DNA of 64,000 nt from Diphasiastrum complanatum (GCA_029204225.1 CM055092.1:62770692-62834691); one strand, 5' to 3'. Positions 21,785 to 34,654 are shown, numbered from the stretch's first letter. Notes: generated by a model from the letters alone, not told the origin. Numbers and translations are program-made.

Positions 21785-23073
21785 TTTTTCTTATTCAAGA
21801 TTGGGAACGGATACTACATCTTTTAGGGCATCTAACGGATTCCAGGAATAATGACCATGAGTATCGTTCGCCTATGGGAATAAGTTTTGCTTCTATTCAA
21901 GATCAAGAGATGGATCTTGAAACTGAGGTATTGCCTTGTGATGTAAATAACCATCCAATGAATTCAAATGGAATAGAAAAGGTTGATAATATTCAAGATA
22001 CATCTATACCAATAAAACCTATTCCAATGAATAGAGAACCAGAAATAATACCAATTACAGATGATGAAAATCATACTACTATTCCTCTTAAAGAAAATCC
22101 TCAAGATATGAGAAGGATAAGAAGATAGAATTTTTGCTAAGTGATAGAAAAAAGAAGAAGAAATGATATTCAAGAGCTCAAGAATGAGATCAGAAAAATT
22201 AAAAGTATTATAATACGAAAAGATAATGAAATCAGTAGTCTTACCCTAGAATGTGATAAAGGAAAAAGAGCATATAAGTCATTAGAATCAGAAATGAAAA
22301 CCCAATCACCCATATATGAAGAAAAATTGAGGACTACTAATTTGATCAATTTTCAACAAACTGAAGAAATATTTATGTTGAGACAAAAATGTGCCTCATT
22401 TTCTATAGATCTTAAAAATTATAAATAAAAAGAAGAAGAAAAATTTGCAAGAAGAAAAAACAAAAAATTAATAACAAGTCAAAGCAGTTTTCCTATCACC
22501 CCGGTGTACGGACAAGAAATATTTGTCGATAGAAACTGTTATGAACATTTCGATAATTATGTTATATACATTCCTCTTCCTGAATTTCCTATAGTGCATC
22601 AAGAGTTAGAGTTAAGGGCATCTACCAGTGAGTCTAAGAATTTGCTTTTCAGATGGCCTATGATTCCGGGATCATTCGAATCCTATACTGATGCGTGTGC
22701 CAGTTTAAGAATGTTTCATTCATGGTCAAGATTTAATAGCAGTTCATCAGTAAGATTGGCAGGACATTATGCCAACTATTTATATTTATGGTTGGAAAGA
22801 CCATGGGGTTACAAATGTAAACAGAAAAAGCTTAAGTTGGAACGTTGGTGGTGTAATCCCAATGTATCCATGGAAAAGAATTTTGATTTAATGTTATATA
22901 TTCTGATCAGAAATGAACAAGTAATAGAGAGAAAAATATTGAACGAAATGTTCCAACACAAATTCTTAGAAGGGGCAAATCCAATTTTCATTGATAATAA
23001 TGGAATAAAAGTACAGAACCCTTCTGGAGGTTTTACGCCTCAAATAGATGAGTGCAGAACGGTTCTCGAGTAA
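21785..23073 (+). pseudogene. Extra ORF downstream of Gypsy A integrase, unknown function, three internal stops
   Basis: One reading frame runs from about 21785 to the TAA after 23070, broken by TAG at 22126, TAA at 22138 and TAA at 22426, about 430 codons in total. Three parts are visible: an acidic, proline-containing N-terminal part; a charged heptad-rich segment (22141-22425) that looks like a coiled coil; and a C-terminal domain rich in W, Y and F (LFRWPMIPGSF, HYANYLYLWLERPWGY, ERWWCNP) not recognised. No transmembrane segment or signal peptide is evident, so an envelope-type role is not supported. A T-rich tract ending TTATTCAAG (21781-21799) precedes it and could be a splice acceptor for a subgenomic mRNA (inference). 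Confidence 0.65.
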
Positions 23074-24188
23074 AATAAATATTTATATGTGTATATATGT
23101 GGATACATTTAATAAGTGCATAACACCCACAATTTACACTTGCATCAATTAGACACAGTGGTGTATGCATCCATTTGATGAAACATCTGAGACCTTGCAT
23201 TTCAATGTCTACTTGCACTATGCATTGATCTGAAGATGGGATGCAATGTTCTAATGCCTTGGATGGGCATTTTTGTTGAATAGTGTTATGAGGGTGGTAT
23301 TGAGAGGAAATATGAAGATTTAGAATGGATAAAACATTACCAGTGGGGAGGTGAGAAAAAAAAAAAAAAAACCTATTGATGATCATGGATCTATGTCGAA
23401 GACATCTGTTGTTGTTGAAGACCATCTTGGATCTTTTATTGAGAGTATTTGTGAGATCTTTTGAGTGATGAGTGGAAAAATGAGTGAAAAAAAAATGATG
23501 AGCGTTTTTCATTTTGTTGTTCATAAGGTCTTGAGAATTATAATTGGATCATAGATTTTCTTTGGTAAGAATAGAAAATATCAGATCTCATTCAAAATCT
23601 ATCTATGAGAGTAGAAATGTGAGGTATAGCATGAATATTTGCTTGAAAAAAAAAAATCAATCTATCTATTATTCAAGGGAGTGAATAGGTTTTTATGAGA
23701 ATGAGATATATTCACAATGTGAATGACGAAGATCCAACTTTTAGAATAGGTTGCATTGCACGCACTACATTATATGAAGACCTAGACACAAAGCTGAGAA
23801 ACTGCATTCATATCTTGTTACGACAATGAAGATTGCACCAACATTTTCCCACAATGCATGGTTTTGATGATGGGCATTACATTATGATTTGATGGGAGTG
23901 GGAGCATATTTTCTTCAAACACGAGTTGGATGTAATGCAGGATTTTTATTCTGGATAAAGACAATGTTGTTGAAAGATCTAAAGGTTGAATCAATGGCCT
24001 TTGGATTCATGTTGTTGAATAATGATGGTTAGCATCACACTATATTGTGTGCTGAGCCCATTAATCGCCAGAAGAAAACCTTGAGATGCTGAAAAGATAA
24101 AAAGATCGTAAAGCTAAATCAATGGCTTTATGATACAAAATCAAATGTCAAAGACTATTCCCTCTGTTCGCGGGGACGCTTTACATTT
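23074..24188 (+). other. Non-coding 3' part of Gypsy A
   Basis: About 1.1 kb between the extra ORF and the purine tract, with several poly-A/T runs. The 163-codon minus-strand ORF at 23033-23524 is low-complexity and not supported. Confidence 0.4.
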
Positions 24189-24202
24189 AAGTGGGGGGAA
24201 AA
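24189..24202 (+). other. Candidate polypurine tract of Gypsy A
   Basis: AAGTGGGGGGAAAA stands out as an isolated purine run, as found before 3' LTRs of plant Gypsy elements. No paired LTR confirms it. Confidence 0.5.
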
Positions 24203-27200
24203 TTTTCAAAATTTCAGCAATTACAATCATTGATGCTGATTTTCTAGAAGAAAATGTTCTAGATGTATCTCATATGTGCAAAATCTGCTATTATGCCACT
24301 TCTTACTGATATACGAATGTGGCTATGTTAAAGAGTAGCTATGAAATTCTATGGCATGTTCAAATGTCATAATCAATTTTCAAATGACAATTATATCAGA
24401 CAAATTAGACCTATTTTTACTATGTTACTATTTTTAGTAAGTTTGTTAAATAACAATAAGCTATTTTTAGCAACACACGTAAGTGACTTTGATGGATGAT
24501 AATATCGACAGTTGCTAAGTAGTTTTATTAAATGGCAATTTTTCGCCATATTGTAATGATGAAATGTACTTTATATCATGAATAATAAAAGATGCCCAGG
24601 TACCTTTAAGGCACTGACTTAAGTTTCAAGGAAAGGTCCTAAGGTTAAGGGTTCGACGATCAGTTGCGGTTTCCAATGAAGAGCAGTTTGTGACTTAAAA
24701 AAAATCTTGTTACTGAAAGAAGCGAAATGAAAATGCCAGTTAAAAAAATTGTTGATGCAAAGTACAGTGCAGACTTACAAATCGAACTTGCTGGGTTGAT
24801 GTTAGACAAGCTTTCCGAGTTCGAAATATTGATATTTTGGTGATTTTCCTTGGTGGGGATGACGGTTGATTATACTGAGTGTCGGTTTGTATACAATGAT
24901 GAGTTGCCAGTTTTATGATGGTTTGTGTTGAATACGAAGTCACGAGTAATACAGGTAAGAATGTAGGAGGAAGTGATACTTAAGAGACAGTTTGACATCC
25001 GGGAAAAAATCGGAGTTTCGAAAACAAGGAACTGGGAAAATGATTTTTGGAGGCCAACAGTATGCAAAGAGTCCTTTTTGTCAAAATGAAGGGTGAAATG
25101 GGCTTCCATCAAGGCAATGGCTCAAAAAGAAAGTTGGTTTTGAAGAGGAAGGAGGTCGCGGTTTCTGGAGGAGAGAAGAAGGCAGGGAAAGAGGAAAGAA
25201 GGAGATTCATTCTTCGTAGGTGAGAGAAACCAAGAGCCATCTTCTGCTTTAGAGCCGTGAGTTCGTTTTGAGAGAAGCGTGAGCGAGAAGTTTCTCCATG
25301 TGAGAATGTTTCATGGATGGTCTGAGAGCAACGTGAAGATACAGAAAGGAGCAGTGTGTTGATGCACTCAGCGTAGATATGTTTTCTGCTCATTGTGTTT
25401 GAATCAGTGTGTTGCCGCTGTCCAGAAAAGAGAAATGTGTAAGGCTAAATTCAGAAGTACAACGTGCAATATTCAAAAGAATCATCTTTGTGCAAATGAT
25501 CTTTGGATCGTGAGAGCCTACTCTGCAAATACAGTCATGCTTGCTATGGGATCACGCATTTGAATACATGATGATGCTCGAGAAACGACCAAGCAGCCTC
25601 AGAAGTGGGCGGCATCCCTCATTGATCCAAAACGCGGGTGCAGCAGGCTTATGCTGTAGCGATTCTCTGAGGTGATAGTGATCAGCCTTGTCTGATCCTC
25701 AAACAAGAACGTGTGAAGGGAAGAATGGCCAATGTGATCCAGAGAGGATCAGAAACCAGGCATCAGTGCGAGGCTGGCTGGAATTTATTGAAATTCCTTG
25801 GAACCTGAGCGAGCTGCGAGATAGAGGCCCGAACCACCTCGTGTGCAGGAGTTAAATGCATGCAGGAGAAATGGAGACATGACAGATGAGAGGAGGCAAC
25901 CATCGCGACCTGTGCTGGAATTCTGAGCCGCGACCTGTTTCCACAAAGCGACCTGCTCCACGAGGCTGAATGCCGAATTTTTGGATTTTTGGAAAATGAA
26001 GAAGGTGACCCGGTAAAAAAATATTGATGGAACCGGCAGTCTGGCAGTAAAGTATGTGGGCTACTGAAGAAAAATGCAGAGTGACTCCAACTGTTGAAGA
26101 AAAGACCTTAGCCTATGGACAGTCTCCTTAAAATTTAAGTCGAGCATAAGGATCTGAGGTGAAATCATTTACCTTTTTACTGTATTTTTTGGTTTAATCA
26201 TTTGGTTAAGCATGTAGATTGGGTTTTTTTTTTCGGTTATTATGAATACTAAGTATCTGTTTTTTTTTAATCTAAAAACAAAATGGATTCATGTGAAAAC
26301 CCATAAACCAGAGTATACAGTAAATGGTATGTTTTTACAGTCTAATGAATTACAGATTTACCTTCTGCTGTAAAAACTCCAGAAAATAAAGAACAATGAG
26401 ATTTTGTTTTTATAAGGGAATATTATATATGCTTTTCAAGAGTTAAAATTATTAAGGATGTTCAAATGGCTATAACTTCTAATCCGTAACTCGGATCCGA
26501 ATGATCCAAAAAGGTAAATTGATCCTTAAAACTCATAGAATTCACTAAGATTGAGAAAAATGACTTTTAAAAGAATCTTATCATAACTTTCTCAGTTTGA
26601 GTGATGTGTAATGCTTAACAAATATACTTAGCATGATAAATCAGCTATTGCTAATCCATTGAAAAACATGGAGAAGCTATCGCTCAAAGTGGTTGAAAAA
26701 CACCATTAGAGCTATATATATATTATATATTTCCAAAACCACATACATTATCATGATAAAACCATTGAAAAAGATGGTCAAGCTTTCATAGATAAATCAT
26801 GGCAATTGCATCAAGGATTGAATCAAATTAAGTTTGCTTGATTGGGGAGAATACAAGAATTAGTAAATGAAAAACCTTTATATCATTGAGAGGAATATTT
26901 GAGATGGATTACTTATGAGGTGAATGGGTTCGAACTTAAGTTACCTTCTAGTACAATCTATGGCAATATCCGAACTAGAAACCCAATGACTGGCTTCATA
27001 ATCATACCAAAACTCCGCTATAGTGTTATGAACACTATTAAGCAACCCAATAAATGTACCACATACAGTTTTTCGACAAGTTTGTTTTTCATAGCCTTGG
27101 TCTACCTTGCCTTTACCTTGGTTTTTAAAAAAAAAAACAGTCAAGTTACCAAAGAGTCCAAGAGGCCTACTTGCCCAATCCTAAGGTACTCTAGATTTGT

Positions 27201-30200
27201 TATGGATCGTCCTTACAATCCGAATTCCACAGAGGACTATCCACTGGAGATGGTCTCTCCATCTACCGAACAGGCTCGATTCAATAGATATTCTCGAATG
27301 AAATCCCAAGTCCAAGTGTTATGGCCATATTTGGTTGAGGACCTGGAATAGTCCTAATATGATAGACCGGCCCTCCAGTACTCGAGATTATTGGTCACGC
27401 CGTGATTTAATTTCGTGTCAAGGCCTGTTTGGGACTAATTACCTTGAGAGGACCCAGACACTCTAATTGAGACATATGGAGTATTGCATGTCTGTGTGAC
27501 GGATATAGACAGGAGGACTGCATGAAGAGATGTGATCATCGACCAAGATGCAAAGAGTTGAAGCTCAGCTGGTCATGCCTCTGTGATAGATGATTACATT
27601 TGATCTGTTAGTTGATTGAAGCTTGTCTCTAGAGTTGATGCTCTTGGATCCAGGGGGATTTGAAGCTTATCATTAACCTGTAAGAATTAGAATGTAGTGT
27701 TGAACCATCTTAATTCTTCTGTCTAAATCATAGAATCGGGTGTGGATTTGTGGTATCCATCTGATAGGCATGCCAGCCATCCAAATAAATGGATTCTCCT
27801 ATATTTGGGAACAAGAGATAATATCCTATAGTGATTATAGGACAGCTAGATGATTAGTGGATCTCTAGAATATCAGATAAGGTGAAGGAAAAGCTGATGG
27901 TATGGGACATCAGTAATTTTGGAAAGGAAATTTTAGGACAGTAAAGATCTGATGATCAAGGGTGTGTTTTAGTACCTAGTCACGATATGGAAAAAATAAA
28001 ACCGTTTGATCAAATGTGAGATATTTTGGAAAATTTTGAGGTTTAATCTAGATCCCAATGTGGTATCTCATTATTTACAAATCAAAAGCCCTCAAATCTA
28101 TTTCTCACTTTTTTTAATTAATCCTTTACTTCTTAATAATTTCTCAAATATAAGACATCGGACTGGTTTATATGATTCTTTCCAACATGAAGTTATTCTT
28201 CTGAAAAACTGTTATGTCATATAAATTACTACTTGTGTGAATAGATTTGGAATTTGGATAAATTCTAAGGTTAAAGTGTTTCGATTTCTTAAAACTAGAA
28301 TATCTCTTTGTGCATAAATGGATTTTGATGGAATGGTGGTTTCTATCAGTCGGGTTGCAAATATTTGAAGGAAAACTTCTGTTTGTAATAGAGTGAATCT
28401 TTTAGTGGAAGCACTTATTACTAACTTTTTTTGGATTTAAATATTTTCATAAATCATCTTTCCAGTTAACTTTTATTGAAAATTATAATTTTTTTAAAAG
28501 GAGGGGTGAAGTGGTGGGATAAAATTCTATTTGGGAATTTGTAGGTTGCATGGTTTTTTAGAAGAGAACCAAGTGTGGTATAAAAAAGAAATTTGGTCTG
28601 AAAGTAATTTCGGATAGATTCAAAGTAAGATACCTAATTGGAACTTTTCGAATAAGAGAAATTTTCTAGGGATTGTAGGGACAATCTGGATCTAGAGCAA
28701 GTGTGAAAGTTGAATAATTTTCTATAAGTAGTACAGTGAATGGTCAAAGGTTACTAATTCCATTTTGGTTGGAATAGAAATAAGTTTGATCAAAAGTTAA
28801 GTCTGAGAGTTCTGAATTGGATCAACCTAATCTTAGTTTGGGTACTAAGATCAGAGAGGGGTTGATTGAGTGGATGAAATTATGTAATTAGAGGTAAGTT
28901 GGATTGGAAAACTGTTGAGATTGAATGTGATTCGTCTCAGAGATTTTTTGGATATGTTATTTACTCATGAGAAATAGAAAATCTTTTGTAGCTGAGTTAC
29001 AAGATCTTAGTGAGATATGTGAGTAACATTTGTGGGTTCTGGAGGAATCTGCCAAATAAAAATGTGTTATGTATTGGGTCATAGTGAGATTATTCACATA
29101 TGTGCATGATTAATCTTGTATGAATCTACTGTGTATTCCTGGTTACTAGGGTTATTTGGTGCATTTAACCTAGTCAGTGAACATAGACATATGATCAAGT
29201 ATTGTTTGACAGATACTTGCAAAGTTAACAAATCTTTGTATAGAAGATTTATGGATTAACTTATAAATGATTTGGGTAAGGATCTAAATGTGGTGTCATA
29301 CTAGTATAATTGAATTCTTCACCTAGACATTTGAGATTTCTGAATCATTGGCCATTAACTTGAGTAGTTGATTACTCCAGAGTGAAGTTCATTGGTAAAA
29401 CGATCAGTGTGATGTGGATTCACCAGTAACTGATGGTTTTGATTTATATTGCTTGTAAGATGCATGATTAGTGAATCATTTAGGTCCATCAGTTAAAATT
29501 ATGTGCATTGGATATACAGTATTCTTAGGATAGAGTATTCCTTAGTTAAGGAATAGACTCAGCTCCTTAGTGATTGTATCCCAGAGCACTCAATTGGATT
29601 ACAAATCATAATGAATCCAAGAATAATATCTGAATTGATATTTAGCAGGACTTTGGGTATCTAGATTTTATTCTAGATTGTAATCTAAAGTTTTTGTAGT
29701 TGAAGATGATTGTCATTTTGGTATGCGTTCAGTCTTTAATTACCAGTGGTTAACAAACCTTGAATCTTGCACTTCAGTTCAAGAATCCTATTTGAAAAAT
29801 ATTCCTAAATCCAATATTTTCTTGGTGGAAAGATTTTGGAATGATTTTTACTTTTCCTGAGCTATGTTGAACATATACTCCAGTATCCTGTAAATGATTA
29901 AGTATGGTTTTGGATTCCAGAAAATTATGATTGACGAATCATATGAATTTAAATATTTATGATTGACGGATCATAAATAGATACTTAATTATTGTCAGAG
30001 GGTTTAAAGAAATGGTGATGATTCTTAAGTGTGATGATTAATACTTGATCTATTATTTGAGTAAAAATTTAGATCAGTGTTTTGAATCTCTCTAATCTAG
30101 TATCTTATTGAGAGCTTATGGATCTCACAGATATTCTCACAAGATAAGTTATCTTATTTGTGGAGAATTTAATTTATCTCGTGGATGCTATTTAGCTACA

Positions 30201-30423
30201 GTATATAGTCTGGAGATGCTTTAGTACAGTTCTTTGTTTGATTGGATCTCTAGTTACCATAGGAGACAAACAAGTCTATTAAGATGAATGATTGCTATTA
30301 TTTCTTGCATATGATGCTAGAAACAGGAGCGTCTAACTCAAAAGAGTATCTAGGATACTCAGAGTTGAGTTTTAATCATTCTATATCTTAAGTCAATAAT
30401 AGTAACCATCTTGCACTACGTCC
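24203..30423. other. Long AT-rich stretch, possibly Gypsy LTR and decayed DNA
   Basis: No recognisable coding domain. 24203 onward may be the 3' LTR of Gypsy A. 25100-26110 is less AT-rich and purine-rich on +, and could be LTR or promoter-like DNA. An ORF at 26899-27351 (150 codons) has no ATG start and no known domain. 28000-30400 holds only short ORFs. Confidence 0.35.
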
Positions 30424-31884
30424 TCACTTGCACGTCTTGTTTACCAAGTAAAGTAATGGCTGATGATCTGTATAAAATGCAAAGTGCGTTTCCATGATGT
30501 AGTGACAAAATTTTTGAACAGAAAAAATCATGGCTAACGCTTCACGTTCTGTTGTTGAATAATTCTTCTCCTGATCTGTAAGCTGTCTGCTTGCAAATCG
30601 TATAGGATAATTCTTATTATAGTCATCTGGTTGCGTCAAAACTGATCCAATGGCATATTTTGAAGCATCCGTGTGAACATAAAATTCAATCGTCCAATCT
30701 GGAGAACGCAGTATTGGTGCTGAAGTTAATGTTTTTTTTAACTTCTCAAAGGCTTCTAATGCCTCTACTGTCCAAGTAGGTACAATAGTCAGTTTGTATG
30801 TAGGTCGTGCTAAATCCACAAAGAAGATAATAAAAATGTGATCATAGTTCGCATGACCCATAAACACATAAACTCCACGAATCGTTGTTGGCGGTGGCAA
30901 TTCCACAATAATCTTGATTTTAGAATTATTTGTGGCAATACCATGTCTCGATATCACATGTCCAAGCACAACTCCGTGGGAAACCCATATCTGGCATTTT
31001 TCTGGATTTAGAGAAATCTGATATTTGTGGCATCTTTCAAGTACTTTCTCCAATCGATCCAGGTGGTCTGCATCTGTACTATGGACTCCCAGGTCATCCA
31101 AGTAGATTTCAAGGAATTTTTGTAGATAATCTTTAAAAAAAAATTGCATTTCTCTTTGGAACGAACTTGGTGCATTACATAGTCCAAATGGCATTACTTT
31201 GTAAGCATAGCTGCCCCATTCTGTTGCAAAAGCTGTTTTGTGGTGATCTGCAAGTGCAATCTTAACCTGGTTGTAACCACTAAATCCATCCAAGAAACTA
31301 TAAGCTTTCGCTCCAGCAAGGCGATTCAAAATGCTTTTAGTAAAAGATAACGGAAAGTGATCCTTCCACGTCACTTTGTTCAATGCCTTGAGATTCACAC
31401 AGATTCTCAATTTTTCATTCTTCTTAGGAACAATGACAATCAGTGAGATCCATTTGGTATGCTCGATCTCATAAATGAAATCGGCGTCAAGCAATCTCTG
31501 AAGTTCTTTCTTTATCAGATCCGCAACATTAGGATTACAACGATAGAATTTTGTAACCTTTGGAACTGCATCAGGTACTAAAGGTATGGTATGTTCAATA
31601 ACTGACGTCGGAATACCCTTTAAATCTTGATAAGTCCATGCAAAGCAATCTTGATACTTAATACGTAACATGCGGAGTGCTTGATACTGTTCAGGAGTAA
31701 GTTGTGATCCAACTTGTACAATCTTTTTCGGTTCTCCTGGTTCAGCAAGATTTATTGGTTGTGTCCTACCTGGGCCATCGTAAATCTCTTTCGATTCTGG
31801 CACGTATTCTTCAGGTTCACGATGCGCTTTAGATAACATGATAACCACATCATCCAGTGTATAATGTTTAAAATGCTCCGGCAT
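30424..31884 (-). CDS. Gypsy B reverse transcriptase-RNase H, open 486 codons
   Basis: Uninterrupted from 31884 to 30424. RT: CFAWTYQDLKGI, KLRICVNLKALNKV, AYSFLDGFSGYNQVKIA, TAFATEWGSYAYKVMPFGL, NAPSSFQREM and the catalytic IYLDDLGVHS; then SLNPEKCQIWVSHGVVLGHV. RNase H: FYVHTDASKYAIGSVL, NYSTTEREALAMIFSVQKF and FYTDHQPLLYLVNK. The RNase H end is cut off, replaced by a few unrelated codons. The start codon lies in the middle of a polyprotein. It is one of only two long uninterrupted retroelement ORFs in the window. Confidence 0.9.
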   Translation of the reverse strand: MPEHFKHYTLDDVVIMLSKAHREPEEYVPESKEIYDGPGRTQPINLAEPGEPKKIVQVGSQLTPEQYQALRMLRIKYQDCFAWTYQDLKGIPTSVIEHTIPLVPDAVPKVTKFYRCNPNVADLIKKELQRLLDADFIYEIEHTKWISLIVIVPKKNEKLRICVNLKALNKVTWKDHFPLSFTKSILNRLAGAKAYSFLDGFSGYNQVKIALADHHKTAFATEWGSYAYKVMPFGLCNAPSSFQREMQFFFKDYLQKFLEIYLDDLGVHSTDADHLDRLEKVLERCHKYQISLNPEKCQIWVSHGVVLGHVISRHGIATNNSKIKIIVELPPPTTIRGVYVFMGHANYDHIFIIFFVDLARPTYKLTIVPTWTVEALEAFEKLKKTLTSAPILRSPDWTIEFYVHTDASKYAIGSVLTQPDDYNKNYPIRFASRQLTDQEKNYSTTEREALAMIFSVQKFCHYIMETHFAFYTDHQPLLYLVNKTCK

Positions 31885-33162
31885 ATCATGCTGGACTATA
31901 TCTGCTTGTTCTTTTTCGAAAGGACTTGTCTTGGATCTTCGCCCAGCCTTCTTAGCAAGAATTGATCATGGAGGTGATGACTTATGAGATGATGATGTCT
32001 TGCTAGAATTTTGACTTGTAGAATCATCCTCAACTTTTCCTTTGCCTTTATCCAGTAAGGGTGGCACATTCTTCGAATCAATCTTTTGAGGGGGATTTTC
32101 CCATTTCAAGACCGTATTGTAATGTTGCTTGGCTTGTTTCTTCGTCATTGATCATGTGATCCTATCTTCCTTCAATATAACTGTTTTGGGAGGTTTTATT
32201 ATTTATTCATCAGGAACATTACGCACTCCAAATCTGGTCGGATCATATGATTGAGAATCTGCTCATCCGTAAGTTCCGCATTGTCATCATAAGTCAAGGC
32301 ATGGCTCATAGGTATGAGATCATCTTCAATCGGATCTGGTATAGGTTCCGTTGATATCCAAGCTGCATTCAGCACATTCAATGTAAACGTGGTCGGTGTA
32401 TCTAAAGTTCGATCTAATAATGAAATCTCACTCAAATTTGATTGATTATCTTGTTGACACATATATCCTACTCTATAATCAATCGTTGCAAGAGCTTCAT
32501 TCTAGTTGACAGTATCCGTTTGAGAATCGTAATGAAATCCCAAATTTTTTTTCTAGAGGGTCACAAGTGTGATCCATTGTTGATGAATCATCATTCTCTT
32601 TTTGAACCACTGGTTTGATAGTCCAAGTTGTAGGATCAACTTTGACTGCACGTTCACGATTTTCAAAAGTGATTTTCTCGGTACCCCAGTTATGAGTTAC
32701 TTGCGCAACTCGTAACCATGGATGTCCCAATAGGACTCAGTAGATATTCGGTGCTTCTGGTAAGTCCATTACTATGAAAGTAATGATGAACTGTACTCCC
32801 GCAATTCTGACCGGTATATCTTCAACCATTCCTCGTGGACAAACTGTCATTTGATCAGCTAGCTTAATAGCAAAAGTAGCAGGCTTGATCTTTGTAAGGC
32901 CCCATTTTGCACATAGCTTTGTAGAAATCAGGTTAACTCATGAACCACCATCTATCACAACTGCTTCCTTAGGAAATTGTCTATGCTATATCGGAAGAGT
33001 GATATTCTTTTGTTCACTTTCTGAATTGGCTCCGACTTGGAGAACTTCATTAGATTCTTCAAATCCGGCACAAAAAAGTGGCTCCTGATGGACATCTGGT
33101 TCTACTTGAGCTAACTTTTGTGCTAAGACTTCTTTTGCTTTTGGCACCAACTTCAGAGATGT
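31885..33162 (-). pseudogene. Gypsy B protease and linker, broken frames
   Basis: Minus-strand pieces: an upstream linker (VPKAKEVLAQKLAQVEPD, about 33100-33150), the protease active site AVVIDGGS (about 32940-32963) followed by a stop and VNLISTKLCAKWGL, a later stop near 32740, then LLGHPWLRVAQVTHNWG (from 32733). A 264-base ORF (32199-32462) and a Lys/Ser-rich segment (31896-32148) fill the protease-RT linker. At least three stops or shifts. Confidence 0.75.
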
Positions 33163-33712
33163 AACTCGTCAAATGCAACTTGTCGGATCAACTCGTCGGA
33201 TCAACTCATCAAATGCAACTCGTCGAAGTACGATGCAACTCGTCGGATGCAACGTCGAATGTACTCGTCACATGCAACTCGTCGAATGCAACTCATCGGA
33301 TGCAACTCGTCGGATGTAACTCGTCGGATGCAACTCGTCGGTTCTAGATGTCGGATCTAGGACGTCGGATGCATCGTCGGTTCTAGACGTCGGATCTAGG
33401 TCATCGGATGCACCGTCAGATCTAGGTCATCGGATGCACTGTTGGCTAAGTCGTCGTTGTCAGATGTAATTTTAGTTACAGTGACAGATCTAGACTCAAT
33501 AACTCGTCGTTTCTAGACGTTGGATCTAGGTAGTCGGATCTAGGTCGTCGGATGCACCGTCAGTTCTAGACGTCGGATCTAGGTCATCGGATGCAACGTC
33601 AGATCTAGGACATCGAATCTAGGTCGTCAAATGCATCGTCGAATCTAGGTCGTCGAATCTAGGATGTCGGATCTAGGTCGTCAGATACACCGTCGGATCT
33701 AGGTCAAATCTT
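33163..33712. repeat. CpG-rich short-unit tandem array
   Basis: About 550 bp built from two interleaved words. The left part (33163-33340) is dominated by a 14-bp unit CAACTCGTCGGATG with variants; the right part (33340-33712) alternates TCTAGGTCGTCGGATG, CACCGTCGGATC and TTCTAGACGTCGGATC. Nearly every unit holds a TCG or CGTCGG core. There is no long ORF. It begins where the Gypsy B gag would lie. Confidence 0.9.
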
Positions 33713-34608
33713 CAGGGTAGCAACAAATTTGCGTCTTATAAATGGTCTGTAGAGAAACCTTTCTAGCCCTTCATGATTTCAAAAAAAATTGCTTAGACCG
33801 AATTCAACCTCTTATTTTCTCACCTCTAATTTGCAAAATGTTGAGGCAAGGATTGGCTAATTGGATTCAACAGGCTAGTAGGTGACATATTACAGTGTTT
33901 TTGCAAAACAGATTCCTATCAAATATGCAGCACCTAAGTCAGAGGCTTTCAAACAACATGAAGGGACGTTGGGCACAACAAATCCTGCATTCTGAAGCTA
34001 GTTCACTGAGTGAGTGGCTAGACGTTTGTTGAGGAGTGAAAACCTTATAGTGATACCTCTTCACGGTGGACTTCTATAGCAGCAAAACTTCTGGCATCAC
34101 GTTCCCTGATCGTGAGTTTTGAGAATTGAGATCTTGAGAGGGCTTATAAACATTTATCGTTGATCGTCGATTCTTGAGGAGTGCGATCTTGGGTGGACAG
34201 GTGGATCTGTGGTGTTTTTTCCTTGGTGCGTGGCTATTGAGCTGAGTTGAAAGATAGCCTCTTCCCACCGGATTAGTTGCATGGCTGGTTCATGGCAAAC
34301 AAAGTAATCTGGATTGTTTGCTTGCTCTTAACCTTGGCTTGAATACTCGTACGATGTTATCTTTTTCTTCGGATCGTTGACAGATTAGCGTTAAGCTGAT
34401 GCATGCCTCTCATGTTGCTTTCTTCCCATCGTGGACTGACTGGAGTTGCATGCTGACTGTCATGTAATGGTTTTTCTTTACACCAATGATGGCTAGACAT
34501 TGTGGTCGCTGGTTAGTCGCGACTCCCGGCCACCGAACATGGTCTATGAAGGAAGGAGGATGGAGGGATGGGTCGATGCAGCATCGATGGAGAAAGGAGG
34601 ATGAGGGT

Positions 34609-34612
<4 letters not shown>

Positions 34613-34654
<42 letters not shown>
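34613..34654. repeat. (GA)n microsatellite
   Basis: About 42 bases of uninterrupted GA dinucleotide. Confidence 0.95.

Larger units (their letters stand above)
17813..24202 (+). mobile_element. Ty3/Gypsy retrotransposon A, 5'-truncated, with extra ORF
   Basis: Protease, RT, RNase H and integrase follow in Gypsy order on +, then an additional long ORF and a purine-rich tract at 24189-24202. Gag and the 5' LTR are missing, cut off by Copia B. No chromodomain follows the integrase, so it is not a chromovirus; the layout with a post-integrase ORF recalls the Athila/Tat branch. No second LTR is present to delimit the 3' end. Confidence 0.85.
30424..33162 (-). mobile_element. Ty3/Gypsy retrotransposon B fragment
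   Basis: On the minus strand, from 33162 down: gag-protease linker, protease, inter-domain linker and RT-RNase H. It stops within RNase H at 30424 and has no integrase, gag body or LTR in view. Its 5' edge meets a CpG-rich tandem array. RT and protease differ clearly from Gypsy A, so it is a separate family of the same non-chromovirus type. Confidence 0.85.

Noticed and set aside
23033-23524. 163-codon minus-strand ORF with Phe- and His-rich segments
   Set aside because: Made by poly-A/T runs behind the Gypsy extra ORF; overlaps its end.
24605-24700. Possible second SINE with a B-box-like GGTTCGACGAT word
   Set aside because: The A-box is poor and no flanking duplication was found.
25109-25393. 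94-codon minus-strand ORF with ATG
   Set aside because: No homology recognised; lies in purine-rich, possibly LTR DNA, so treated as chance.
26899-27351. 150-codon ORF with a hydrophobic segment
   Set aside because: No ATG start before mid-frame, no recognised domain, and surrounding DNA looks non-coding.
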